Made by a program: the position numbers and the translations under genes. Below, one piece after another: positions 1 to 7,738 of a DNA stretch of 64,000 nt (positions within the stretch are counted from its first letter, which is position 1; every line of letters starts with the position of its first letter). Where the stretch lies: NCBI RefSeq assembly GCF_002896875.1, contig NZ_CP023278.1, forward strand, positions 806,001 through 870,000, written 5' to 3'. This DNA is from Nostoc sp. CENA543 (GTDB taxonomy: Bacteria > Cyanobacteriota > Cyanobacteriia > Cyanobacteriales > Nostocaceae). The notes under the pieces are model-generated. The model was not told the DNA's origin, did not search any database, and saw only the letters and a list, made by a program, of their open reading frames with translations.

Positions 1-1056
1 CAATTCCCAAGTCATGATGGGCATTAAGTCACTCCAACGCTCACATTGCTTAGGGGTACGTAGCTTGGGAAGAGTCCAGTGTAAGCGTTGCTTCAAAAAG
101 CGATACCAGTGGTCAACAGTAAAACGCCGCAAGTAGAGTTGCCAAACTTCTTCTAAAGGCGGCATTTGTTCTCCCAGCCAAGCCAACCACAAAGGTTTTG
201 ACACCCGCAAGTTGCCAAGCTCATCAAGACGCTCAACCCGAATCAAGGACATCGGACGTGTAGCGGCTTTCCGAAAATGAAAATTTGACCACAAGCTCAC
301 CTTGATACGTCCTAGTTTTGGATGATTTACTTCTATAGTTTGAATGGCTTGAGTCCATGTCGAAGCATCATTCAACTTAAATTTATCACCATGTTTTCTC
401 GGTCGTCCCTTGCCAGAATATGGTGGTGGTGCGCCCCATAAACAAAGATTTGAACGCAAACGTACCAAAATGTCTGCTTTAATATTACTCGTCTTCAAAA
501 CGAAAGGAGCGCACCCGTACTCACTATCCCAAACCGAAATTGGTCTGGTAGGTAAATTTTCACAAACTTGTTGTAATTGCCATGCTGCTTTCTGGATTGG
601 GCTTTCCCAACTGGTAATTCGCTCGTGTCTCAATGGTAATGCCCAACTGCCCGAACTCTCCGGTATCCAAGCAATGGTGCTATAGCCCTGACCAATGGTG
701 ATTGGTTTGTCACCTCCCATTGAGACACTGCTGTGTTCAATTGTCCTTTCCTGTAGCGTTACCGCATCTGGCCTTGGCCAAGCTGTATGGTCGCCAGCCA
801 ACAACGGACGACCCTGGTGTGGCATCTGTTTGATGTATAACTGCATCAATTTTTGTCGCTGTGGCCTGCTATCTTGTAACGCTTCATAAATACTTGACCA
901 CTTGCGTCTAAATGCTGGTGATAGTGATAAATCTGCCAAACTGTAAGCGTTCCGAGTTAGCAATATTGCATCCATCAGTTCAAATGTTGCATCATGCGCT
1001 CTACCTAGATAGTTATACGCTGCTTGACGAAATTCCTCTAATTTGGCACGGTTCAT
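1..1056 (-). CDS. IS transposase, 3' end beyond the left edge
   Basis: An uninterrupted minus-strand frame of 352 codons runs from the ATG at 1056 to the left edge. It starts MNRAKLEEFRQAAYNYLG and contains LLAGDHTAWPRP, SVWDSEYG and, near the edge, FTVDHWYRFLKQRLHW. The spaced Asp residues and the basic aromatic block before the edge fit the RNase-H-like DDE fold of the IS701/DDE_5-type transposases that are common in Nostoc. The third acidic residue is not certain: a D occupies the place where E is usual. No frameshift or stop is seen, so the element may be intact, but the C-terminus and left inverted repeat are outside the window. A promoter or terminal repeat upstream of the ATG could not be defined. 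Confidence 0.8.
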   Translation of the reverse strand, partial: MNRAKLEEFRQAAYNYLGRAHDATFELMDAILLTRNAYSLADLSLSPAFRRKWSSIYEALQDSRPQRQKLMQLYIKQMPHQGRPLLAGDHTAWPRPDAVTLQERTIEHSSVSMGGDKPITIGQGYSTIAWIPESSGSWALPLRHERITSWESPIQKAAWQLQQVCENLPTRPISVWDSEYGCAPFVLKTSNIKADILVRLRSNLCLWGAPPPYSGKGRPRKHGDKFKLNDASTWTQAIQTIEVNHPKLGRIKVSLWSNFHFRKAATRPMSLIRVERLDELGNLRVSKPLWLAWLGEQMPPLEEVWQLYLRRFTVDHWYRFLKQRLHWTLPKLRTPKQCERWSDLMPIMTWEL

Positions 1057-1383
1057 ATTGGCAGATGAGAGTTGGTGGTTCTTCTCTCAGCTTCTGCTAA
1101 TAGGGGACTGTGTTCAAGCACACCCCTTATTTTTCGTTGTCGCACCGGGAACTAGTCTAAACTCCAGAATGAAAGTCTACCCATATTTATTTCCTAACTA
1201 TCTCAATAATTATTTTTGGGTTAAATGCTATTAGCGAGACTGACTTTTCACGTTATGTGGAAAAGTTAACGCAAAACCTCATACCAAATTGGGATCTAGG
1301 ATTCCTACTTGATTTTTGAACAGATACATAGGGGAGGCAAATTGCAGTGTGGATTTTCCTCCTGCAATCTTGCCGTGCGGAAT
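1057..1383. other. Gap between transposase and phoD
   Basis: This 327-base stretch should contain the right end of the insertion element and the downstream region of phoD. Short plus-strand frames here have no recognisable content. No convincing terminal inverted repeat or target duplication can be named because the other end of the element is missing. I see nothing else in it. Confidence 0.4.
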
Positions 1384-2976
1384 TTATACGATTTGTCGGA
1401 TTCCCGGAATACCGTTATCAACTACAAAGGAAGCTCGATTGCTAATTGTCCCGAAAGGAGTTGTGACACCAGACACCACAAGATAATCCGATCGCCAACT
1501 AGTAGGAGTCACAGTACAACGCACATATCCCCGTTGCCCATTGTAGAACTTAATGTGGGGATTATCTGGTAAATAAGCTTGTATTGCGGGAGTAATATCA
1601 GCACCATCACCACCAGAACTAATGGAACTACAAACAAACTCACTAGCTAATGTGGCTGAAGCAGGGTTATCAAAATTCGCTTTGAGATCCATCGCCCAAT
1701 GAGAATGCACATCACCTGCTAAGGAAACCGGGTTGGATGGTTGACGCTGGGCGATAAAATTCATTAAGCGATTACGGGAAGCTACATACCCATCCCATTT
1801 ATCCATACTGAAAGATTGACCCTCGCCGGGGGTAAAATCTCTCTGAGCAATGGGAACTTGCTGCGCTAAGATATTCCACCTCGCTGAAGATTTATCCAGT
1901 CCATCAAATAGCCATTCTTCTTGCGCTTGACCTGTAATTGTGGCTTGGGGACTGAGTGCATCTAGACAACCTGTTCTTGTACCGTCGCCACAAGGTTGGT
2001 CTGTGCGATACTGGCGAGTATCTAAGACATGGAATGTCGCCAAATTGCCAAAGTTTAACCGCCGATAAAGCTGCATATCCGGGCCGACTGGTCGGGAGAA
2101 GGGACGCAGAGGCATATGTTCATAGTAAGCTTGATAAGCTACAGCCCGCCGTTGAGCAAAGATGACTGGATCTTGGTCTGGTTCTGTATCGATTTCTGAA
2201 ATCAAATTGGCGTAGTTGTTTTCGACTTCGTGGTCATCCCAAGTGACAATCCAAGGAAAGGCGGCGTGAGTGGCTTGCAGATTGGCATCTGTTTTATAGA
2301 GGGCGTGACGGTTGCGATAATCTTCTAAGGTGAAAATTTCTGTACTATTGTGCTGTCTAGGACGGGTCAGATTGATCCCACCTTCATAGATATAATCACC
2401 AACGTGAACTACTAAGTCTAAATCATCCTCTGCCATGTATTTATAAGCAGTGTAATAGCCTTGCTCATAGTGTTGACAGGAGGCTAAAGCAAACTTCAAT
2501 TGGCTAGAGAAACTACCAGCCGCAGGTGCAGTGCGAGTCCGACCGATGGGACTAGCTTCACTATTCACATGAAAGCGATACCAATACCAAGTATGGGGTA
2601 AAAGTCCTTCCACGATTACCCGAACAGAGTGAGCCAGTTCTGGAGTTGCAAGTACAGTTCCTCTAGAAACAATGCGTCTCATACTGGGGTCAGTAGCGAC
2701 TTCCCAGCGAATCGGTACATTGACATTTGGCATTCCACCGCCATTTAAAGGTTCGGGAGCTAAACGAGTCCAGATAACAACACTAGTATCATAGGGTTCG
2801 CCTGATGCTACACCCAATTTGAAAGGATAATCGGAAAATCTGCCTTTGGCGATCGCTCTTTGTTGGGGAAATTGGCTGGCAATAGCTAAACCGGTAAATG
2901 CGCCTGCGCCGATAATTAAATTGCGTCGCTTCACCCGACTTTGCAGGAACTGTTGAACATTACGGTAATCTACCAT
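1384..2976 (-). CDS. phoD: PhoD-type alkaline phosphatase, Tat-exported
   Basis: This 530-residue protein is a secreted metal-dependent phosphodiesterase/phosphomonoesterase that releases phosphate from organic esters outside the cytoplasm. The N-terminus has a twin-arginine signal (SRVKRRNLIIGAGAFTGLA, arginines near 17-18) followed by a hydrophobic stretch, so export of a folded protein by Tat is expected. An immunoglobulin-like N-terminal PhoD domain (about 50-160) precedes the metallophosphatase domain, with LASCQHYEQGY, VHVGDYIYEGG, TWDDHEVENNY and SLAGDVHSHW carrying the expected metal ligands. Length fits the family. It is a single gene; the pst operon lies about 48 kb away in the same window, and both belong to phosphate acquisition. 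Confidence 0.93.
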   Translation of the reverse strand: MVDYRNVQQFLQSRVKRRNLIIGAGAFTGLAIASQFPQQRAIAKGRFSDYPFKLGVASGEPYDTSVVIWTRLAPEPLNGGGMPNVNVPIRWEVATDPSMRRIVSRGTVLATPELAHSVRVIVEGLLPHTWYWYRFHVNSEASPIGRTRTAPAAGSFSSQLKFALASCQHYEQGYYTAYKYMAEDDLDLVVHVGDYIYEGGINLTRPRQHNSTEIFTLEDYRNRHALYKTDANLQATHAAFPWIVTWDDHEVENNYANLISEIDTEPDQDPVIFAQRRAVAYQAYYEHMPLRPFSRPVGPDMQLYRRLNFGNLATFHVLDTRQYRTDQPCGDGTRTGCLDALSPQATITGQAQEEWLFDGLDKSSARWNILAQQVPIAQRDFTPGEGQSFSMDKWDGYVASRNRLMNFIAQRQPSNPVSLAGDVHSHWAMDLKANFDNPASATLASEFVCSSISSGGDGADITPAIQAYLPDNPHIKFYNGQRGYVRCTVTPTSWRSDYLVVSGVTTPFGTISNRASFVVDNGIPGIRQIV

Positions 2977-3244
2977 TCTCTACTCCTGATTCACAAACTA
3001 ATTTGCCGCCTTGAGCTAACACAAATCAGACAGGTGAATTTGCATACCAATTACACATTGAATCATCCAGCAATTTAAATGTAAAAATTGCCCTCATCTA
3101 CTTACTTTGGGGTGATTATTGGTATTTATTACTTGCCTAAATTAAGTTTCGTTTTCCTGTTGTTATGACTGGATTTAACGTGTTAGCTGTGATATTTGCA
3201 CGTCAAAAGTTAGCCTGTGAAGATTAATTTCTGACCAAGCAATG

Positions 3245-3263
3245 GTTAATATCAACTTAATCT
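3245..3263 (+). promoter_or_regulatory. Weak candidate Pho box in the phoD upstream gap
   Basis: The 317-base gap upstream of phoD is AT-rich. It contains GTTAATAT, a 3-base spacer, then CTTAATCT. The cyanobacterial Pho box is usually described as tandem PyTTAAPyPyT/A octamers 3 bases apart; the second unit fits and the first is one base off. It lies about 270 bases from the start codon and reads in the opposite orientation to phoD, which weakens the call. Nothing else notable was seen in the gap. Confidence 0.25.
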
Positions 3264-3293
3264 TTTTATGGAAGATTTATGCTTAATTTTATA

Positions 3294-4514
3294 TTAAACT
3301 GAAGTTACTAACTGAATTACACCCCATTGTCCGTTAGTTTGCCAATTCGGGTCAGATTGGGCAATTTCCTCGACGACTTCAGCTTTTAACCCAACAGCCA
3401 CTTCCGATTTTAGGGTACGCAAGGCTACCATTGGTGCAGGTAAATAGCAGACTATATCTGCAATTGCTGTGGTCATATCCCAATGGCGATCGCCTAATAA
3501 TCGTCGATAATTCGCATCCCCTTTCACTACAATTAAATTAGTCTTAGCTAATTCACTTTTAAGAGAGTTAGGTATTTCCCAAAATGCTAAAGGTGATGTC
3601 CAGAAAAAATCTTCAGATAAGACTAAGTTTCCTGATGCAATATGTTTTTGTAACCTATTAGCTACAGATTTTACTTGGGGATGATTAGTGGCGGCTAAAA
3701 AATTTGTCGTCTCATGCACATCCTTAATCATGGCATCAGAAACAAAAGTAGGATGAGGTTTTAAATGTAGGTAAACTTGATTAGCTAAATTACTACTTAA
3801 TAAAAAATCTACTAAACACAAATCACAAATTAACTCAAACCCCGCATTATCTAAAATAATATCAATGCGACCACCTGGATGATTAGTTACTAATTCACTA
3901 ACTTGAGCCGCATCATTAACTAGAATATGTGCCAGTTGATTTTGAATATCAAACCGGCTTCTATCTTCAGCAAAGGCTGACCATAAACTTAAATCAACTC
4001 GATTTCCCCATAAAGCAAAATATAGTAGTGCCGTCAGGGCAGTTTGTTTGAATTTCTCCTCATGGTTAACATTATCTAACCATTGATTCACCTGTTGGCA
4101 TAAAAGAATAGTGGAATCAAGTGATGTTTCTAAACCTTGATTTTTTTGTAATTGAAATGGATCAATATTTTGCCAAGTACCAGGGCGAAAGTAATGAGTA
4201 ATTTCTAAAATTAATCGATAAAAATAAGTTTCTGCTAAGAACCAGGGAACGTCTAACCAACGTTGACCCTCGTAGGGTTGGAGATATTCCTGCCAAGCCG
4301 CAAAATCTTTACCAGTATCATCAATCAGAGGTGGTAAATCTCCTATTGATAGTTCTGTCGCCAGACTTTCTAATCTGGTATTAATTGTAGATGAGAAATT
4401 ATTTTCTGCAATCACTCGGCGAGCGATCGCAGGCATTCTTTGAGTAATTGTCAACTCAGTAAAAGAACCAACTTCTGCACCTATCAGTGATGGCGGTAGA
4501 GGTAATTTTGGCAT
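3294..4514 (-). CDS. DUF89/ARMT1-like damage-control phosphatase
   Basis: A 406-residue cytoplasmic protein of the DUF89 (damage-control phosphatase, ARMT1-like) family, metal-dependent enzymes that remove phosphate from harmful or overflow phosphometabolites. Family landmarks are seen: DIILDNAGFELICD around 218-231 with the metal-binding Asp-Asn, HLKPHPTFVSDAM around 250-262, and VKGDANYRRLLGD near 333-345. The N-terminal third is helical, as in the family. The start follows the stop of the upstream small gene by 5 bases, so the two are probably cotranscribed. The substrate cannot be told from the sequence. Confidence 0.82.
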   Translation of the reverse strand: MPKLPLPPSLIGAEVGSFTELTITQRMPAIARRVIAENNFSSTINTRLESLATELSIGDLPPLIDDTGKDFAAWQEYLQPYEGQRWLDVPWFLAETYFYRLILEITHYFRPGTWQNIDPFQLQKNQGLETSLDSTILLCQQVNQWLDNVNHEEKFKQTALTALLYFALWGNRVDLSLWSAFAEDRSRFDIQNQLAHILVNDAAQVSELVTNHPGGRIDIILDNAGFELICDLCLVDFLLSSNLANQVYLHLKPHPTFVSDAMIKDVHETTNFLAATNHPQVKSVANRLQKHIASGNLVLSEDFFWTSPLAFWEIPNSLKSELAKTNLIVVKGDANYRRLLGDRHWDMTTAIADIVCYLPAPMVALRTLKSEVAVGLKAEVVEEIAQSDPNWQTNGQWGVIQLVTSV

Positions 4515-4519
4515 GGACG

Positions 4520-4786
4520 TTATTTTGATTTACGACGTGATTTAGGCGGTGTGCGATGTGCGCCAAAATACTTTTCACTGCGATAACGTAACCACACCCG
4601 CAACACTTCTGGGATTTGCTGTTTTTGTTCTTTAGTGAGTGTATTGTACAAAACTAAAGCGCGATCGCGCTCACCCCGACAAGCAGCATTGTTATGTGCA
4701 TCCCAATAACTACGGGCGACTCGAATTCGCCGACAAACTTCTTTAATCAGTGCATCCCCAGTGAGGGGAGTGTCTTGCTTAGTCAT
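4520..4786 (-). CDS. Small basic conserved protein paired with DUF89 gene
   Basis: The frame is open from 4831, but I choose the internal ATG at 4786 (MTKQDTPLTGDALIKEVC), giving 88 residues, because the preceding 15 residues look like untranslated sequence. The protein is soluble and basic at its end (RTPPKSRRKSK) and predicted helical, with no membrane segment. I do not recognise a named family. It ends 5 bases before the DUF89 phosphatase and probably forms a two-gene operon with it, which suggests a shared process but no function. Confidence 0.65.
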   Translation of the reverse strand: MTKQDTPLTGDALIKEVCRRIRVARSYWDAHNNAACRGERDRALVLYNTLTKEQKQQIPEVLRVWLRYRSEKYFGAHRTPPKSRRKSK

Positions 4787-5011
4787 AGTTTTAGAGGTAA
4801 TGTCTAGTACCCTACCAAGGATGTATCTCAATTTTGGATTATAAGCCTAGATTCATCAGTTCGTAGTCATCAAAAATCAACACCGCATCTCTAAATATTT
4901 TATCTTTATTTTTTATACATAATCCTTCAGTATATTTGATGTTAAACTGCCATTGGTTTTGAGTTGGGCTGTAGCTGAACTCAATCGGAAATATATGTGC
5001 GCCATCATACT

Positions 5012-5599
5012 ATGAAAAATCTAGCTCTACTATCTGTCACAACCCTAGCTGCAACATCAGGATTAACTTTTGGAACTATCAATGCTGCCTCTGCTTTAAC
5101 TTGGAAATGGAATTATTCTGGTGCTGGAATTACAGCGAGTGGTACTTTCATCACTAATGAAACTGCTGACGATTTGGGTTTTTACCAAATTTTGGGAATC
5201 ACAGGTACACGCAACGGCGAAACCATCACGGGTTTACAACCAACAGGGACTCCAATACCAGGAAATGAGCCTTTTGAAGTAGATAATTTAATTAGCCTCA
5301 ATCCTCAACAGTTAACAGGTGATGGTTTTGGGTATTCCACATCAGGGGGTAATTATTCTAGTCCGTTTTTCGCTAGTTTTTTGGCTATACCTGGCTATTT
5401 AGAGGTGTTTTCTGCACCACCGCTAACACCAGGTTTTGAAAATTTGGGGATAGAAGATAGTGAATTACCTATTAGGTTTTCTGCAAGCATCATCACTGTT
5501 CCTGAACCCACCTCCATCCTCAGCCTATTTGCCCTCGCTACCCTTGGTGCATCTTCAAAAATCAAAGTTAAGAAAAAACTTCAATTCTCTCAAAAGTAG
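5012..5599 (+). CDS. PEP-CTERM sorted exported protein
   Basis: A 195-residue protein starting MKNLALLSVTTLAATSG, a signal peptide with likely cleavage after ASA. The middle is a beta-rich, Gly/Ser/Thr-rich domain. The C-terminus has VPEPTSILSLFALATLGA followed by a basic tail (KIKVKKK), which is the PEP-CTERM sorting signal: VPEP motif, transmembrane helix, positive residues. In bacteria this signal is processed by an exosortase during export. A GTG 15 bases upstream would also give an open frame, but the ATG places the signal peptide at the N-terminus. Single gene, followed by a hairpin terminator. Confidence 0.85.
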   Translation: MKNLALLSVTTLAATSGLTFGTINAASALTWKWNYSGAGITASGTFITNETADDLGFYQILGITGTRNGETITGLQPTGTPIPGNEPFEVDNLISLNPQQLTGDGFGYSTSGGNYSSPFFASFLAIPGYLEVFSAPPLTPGFENLGIEDSELPIRFSASIITVPEPTSILSLFALATLGASSKIKVKKKLQFSQK

Positions 5600-5642
5600 C
5601 TAAAAAAAACTTTTCTAAAATCCTCAATAAAAATTATCAATG

Positions 5643-5677
5643 CTCCTTCATTCACTGTTTTGAAGGAGTTAATTTTT
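5643..5677 (+). terminator. Rho-independent terminator after PEP-CTERM gene
   Basis: CTCCTTC at 5643-5649 pairs with GAAGGAG at 5662-5668, followed by a T-rich run (TTAATTTTT). It lies 44 bases after the stop codon of the upstream gene. Confidence 0.65.
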
Positions 5678-5767
5678 CCTGACAAACTAACTAAATATCT
5701 GTCCGTTCGTAAAATCTCATATGCAAAATGTATCTAACATCAGTCCCAACATTTGTCATAGCAGCCT

Positions 5768-6607
5768 ATGTATAACTACAACCAGTCTTCTTTTTCCTCC
5801 CCAGGATCTAACCCTGGTGGCTGGGAAATCCGGCGTGGACAATATTTTAATTATGTAGTGCCTAACGGTTGGCGAGTAGTGGAAGATGGTCAATTTGCGG
5901 TTGTTCTCTCTTCACCCGACAATACCGCTTTGACAATTATGGTGGGCAATTCTGGATTGCCTGTTAATTATCATCCTGGGCAATTTGTCTATGAGAAACT
6001 GTTGGCGATGCAGCCCTATGACTTACGCATGAGTCAACCCCGCCCAGCAAAACCGATGGCTGGATGTGCGATCGCTCACGAATGGGATTACACATCCTAT
6101 TTCAATGGTATCCTTTACCGAGGGGTAGCTAAGTGCAACATCGTACAGAGCTATAACATTTGTACAATGGTGATGACTTGTGCTGCTGCTTATGAATCAC
6201 AGTGGTTTAACTATGCTTCATGGTTGCCACAAGTAGCAGAGCAAATTACGGCTACCAATGGGGCTGCTTTTGGTGTTCAGGGGATCATGGCGCAGAACAT
6301 AGAAATCTCGCAAACAGAAGGGCAAAAATTCAGAGAATATCGTGAATGGTCAGAACGGACTTGGAATGAGGTAAACCATCAACGTCATGAATCTATAAAT
6401 CGGCAAAATTTCCAATTTCGTGAGCATCTGGGCAATGTCAATACTTGGACAAACCCCTACGGATACCCTAATGTTGAGCTACCGACAAGCTACAACTACT
6501 TTTGGATGAATCGGCAAGGACAAATTTATGGTACTAATAACCCCAGTGAAAATCCGAACGTCGGCTCAACTCAAGATTGGACAAGAATGAATCGGTATCA
6601 GCCCTAA
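5768..6607 (+). CDS. Unrecognised soluble protein, first gene of GTPase block
   Basis: A 279-residue protein with no signal peptide or membrane helix. The N-terminal 150 residues (GGWEIRRGQYFNYVVPNGW, then AVVLSSPDNTALTIMVGN) look like a single alpha/beta domain that recalls PsbP/LpqN-type folds, though I cannot name a family. The rest is rich in Trp, Tyr, Asn and charged residues (FREYREWSERTWNEV) and ends with an NVGSTQDWTRMNRYQP tail that resembles a short repeat-like module. The stop is 5 bases before the GTPase start, so translational coupling is likely. Role unknown; its place suggests it works with the GTPase and WD40 proteins downstream. Confidence 0.75.
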   Translation: MYNYNQSSFSSPGSNPGGWEIRRGQYFNYVVPNGWRVVEDGQFAVVLSSPDNTALTIMVGNSGLPVNYHPGQFVYEKLLAMQPYDLRMSQPRPAKPMAGCAIAHEWDYTSYFNGILYRGVAKCNIVQSYNICTMVMTCAAAYESQWFNYASWLPQVAEQITATNGAAFGVQGIMAQNIEISQTEGQKFREYREWSERTWNEVNHQRHESINRQNFQFREHLGNVNTWTNPYGYPNVELPTSYNYFWMNRQGQIYGTNNPSENPNVGSTQDWTRMNRYQP

Positions 6608-6612
6608 AGGAT

Positions 6613-7587
6613 ATGAATTTATTACCTACATCTACCCCAAAAACATTTAGCCTGTTAAGTATTGGTCAACGAGGAGTAGGCAAAACGGTTTTTCTTGCAG
6701 GTAGCTACACAGAATTACATCCTGATAGCAACACAGACAATCCCCAACAGTTATGGTTCGACTGTCAAGATAGTGAAGTCCAAACCAATCTCGAAAAAAT
6801 TAAGAATCTTGTAGCTCGTAGCGGTTCATATCCACCCCCCACAATTAAAATTACAAACTTTAACTTTAGTTTGCAGCGTCAAACCCAGTCAGGACAGGAA
6901 ACTGTCTGCAATTTTCTCTGGTGGGACATCCCCGGCGAATTATGTAATATTCATAATCCCGAATTTCAGGAAATGATCCTGACTTCTAACGGTTGCTGTG
7001 TATTTATTAATGCGTATGCTTTAATACACGACCAGAATTATCCCAAGATCATTGAGGATATTTACAACCAAGTAGCGGCGATCGCCTCCGTAGTCTATAA
7101 GTACAATATCCCTTATGCTTTTGCACTGATTTTAACTAAGTGTGACTTGCTAGAACTCAACCCAGCAACTCAGCAACAGATAGAATCAAACCTACAACCC
7201 CTGACTATCTACCTCAATACTGTGAAAGCCAGCCACCAAATTTTCTATTCTGCCATACCCATTATTTCTGTAGACGGTGTTTCGCGCCTCAAACCCCAAG
7301 GTGCAGCTAACCCCCTGCTGTGGTTACTATCACAGATAAATCAGTCAGATAACAGTGCATCACTAGTCAATTTAGCCAGTGAAGCAACCCAGACTCCATC
7401 TTCTAGTGAGAAAGCACCAGCAAAAAGTCCCAAGTCAATTTTAATTTTGTATATAGCCTGTGTAATTTTATTAGGATCAATCGCGGCCATATTTTTTGCC
7501 TTCAATCAATTAAAACCCTCACCCCAACCCAGCACCCCCAACCAACAATCACTCAATCCGACTCTCAAGTTTGGGCATGGGGCATAG
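6613..7587 (+). CDS. Membrane-anchored GTPase
   Basis: 324 residues from the ATG at 6613, which has an AAAGGA ribosome site; a TTG start at 6577 is less likely. G-domain motifs are visible: P-loop GQRGVGKT at 18-25, WWDIPGE at 103-109 with the G3 Asp-x-x-Gly at 105-108, and TKCD at 175-178 in the G4 position. A Pro/Ser-rich linker leads to one membrane helix (about 276-297) and a short tail. Thus a P-loop GTPase faces the cytoplasm from a C-terminal anchor. The last residues (FGHGA and stop) are encoded by a 7-bp tandem repeat array. It lies between an unrecognised protein and a membrane WD40 protein, probably one operon. Double-GTPase/GAP1-type conflict modules are a possible relative. Confidence 0.8.
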   Translation: MNLLPTSTPKTFSLLSIGQRGVGKTVFLAGSYTELHPDSNTDNPQQLWFDCQDSEVQTNLEKIKNLVARSGSYPPPTIKITNFNFSLQRQTQSGQETVCNFLWWDIPGELCNIHNPEFQEMILTSNGCCVFINAYALIHDQNYPKIIEDIYNQVAAIASVVYKYNIPYAFALILTKCDLLELNPATQQQIESNLQPLTIYLNTVKASHQIFYSAIPIISVDGVSRLKPQGAANPLLWLLSQINQSDNSASLVNLASEATQTPSSSEKAPAKSPKSILILYIACVILLGSIAAIFFAFNQLKPSPQPSTPNQQSLNPTLKFGHGA

Positions 7588-7707
7588 GGCATGGGGCATA
7601 GGGCATGGGGCATTGGGCATGGGGCATTGGGCATTGGGTTACAATCTTTACCTACACCCCTACACCCTCATACCCTTACACCCCTACACCCCCACACCCC
7701 TAAAATC
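7573..7707. repeat. Heptamer tandem repeats plus C-rich repeat
   Basis: From 7573 to about 7638, GGGCATG, GGGCATA and GGGCATT heptamers follow one another, the STRR type known from heterocyst-forming cyanobacteria. A second low-complexity run based on CCCTACAC follows to about 7707. The array begins inside the GTPase gene and supplies its last codons and stop. Confidence 0.85.
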
Positions 7708-7738
7708 CTTGCTAACCTAATCATTTCTCCAAATCAGT

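Noticed and set aside
410-1234. Four short plus-strand open frames at the left end
   Set aside because: They lie opposite or beyond one continuous minus-strand transposase frame and have no recognisable content.
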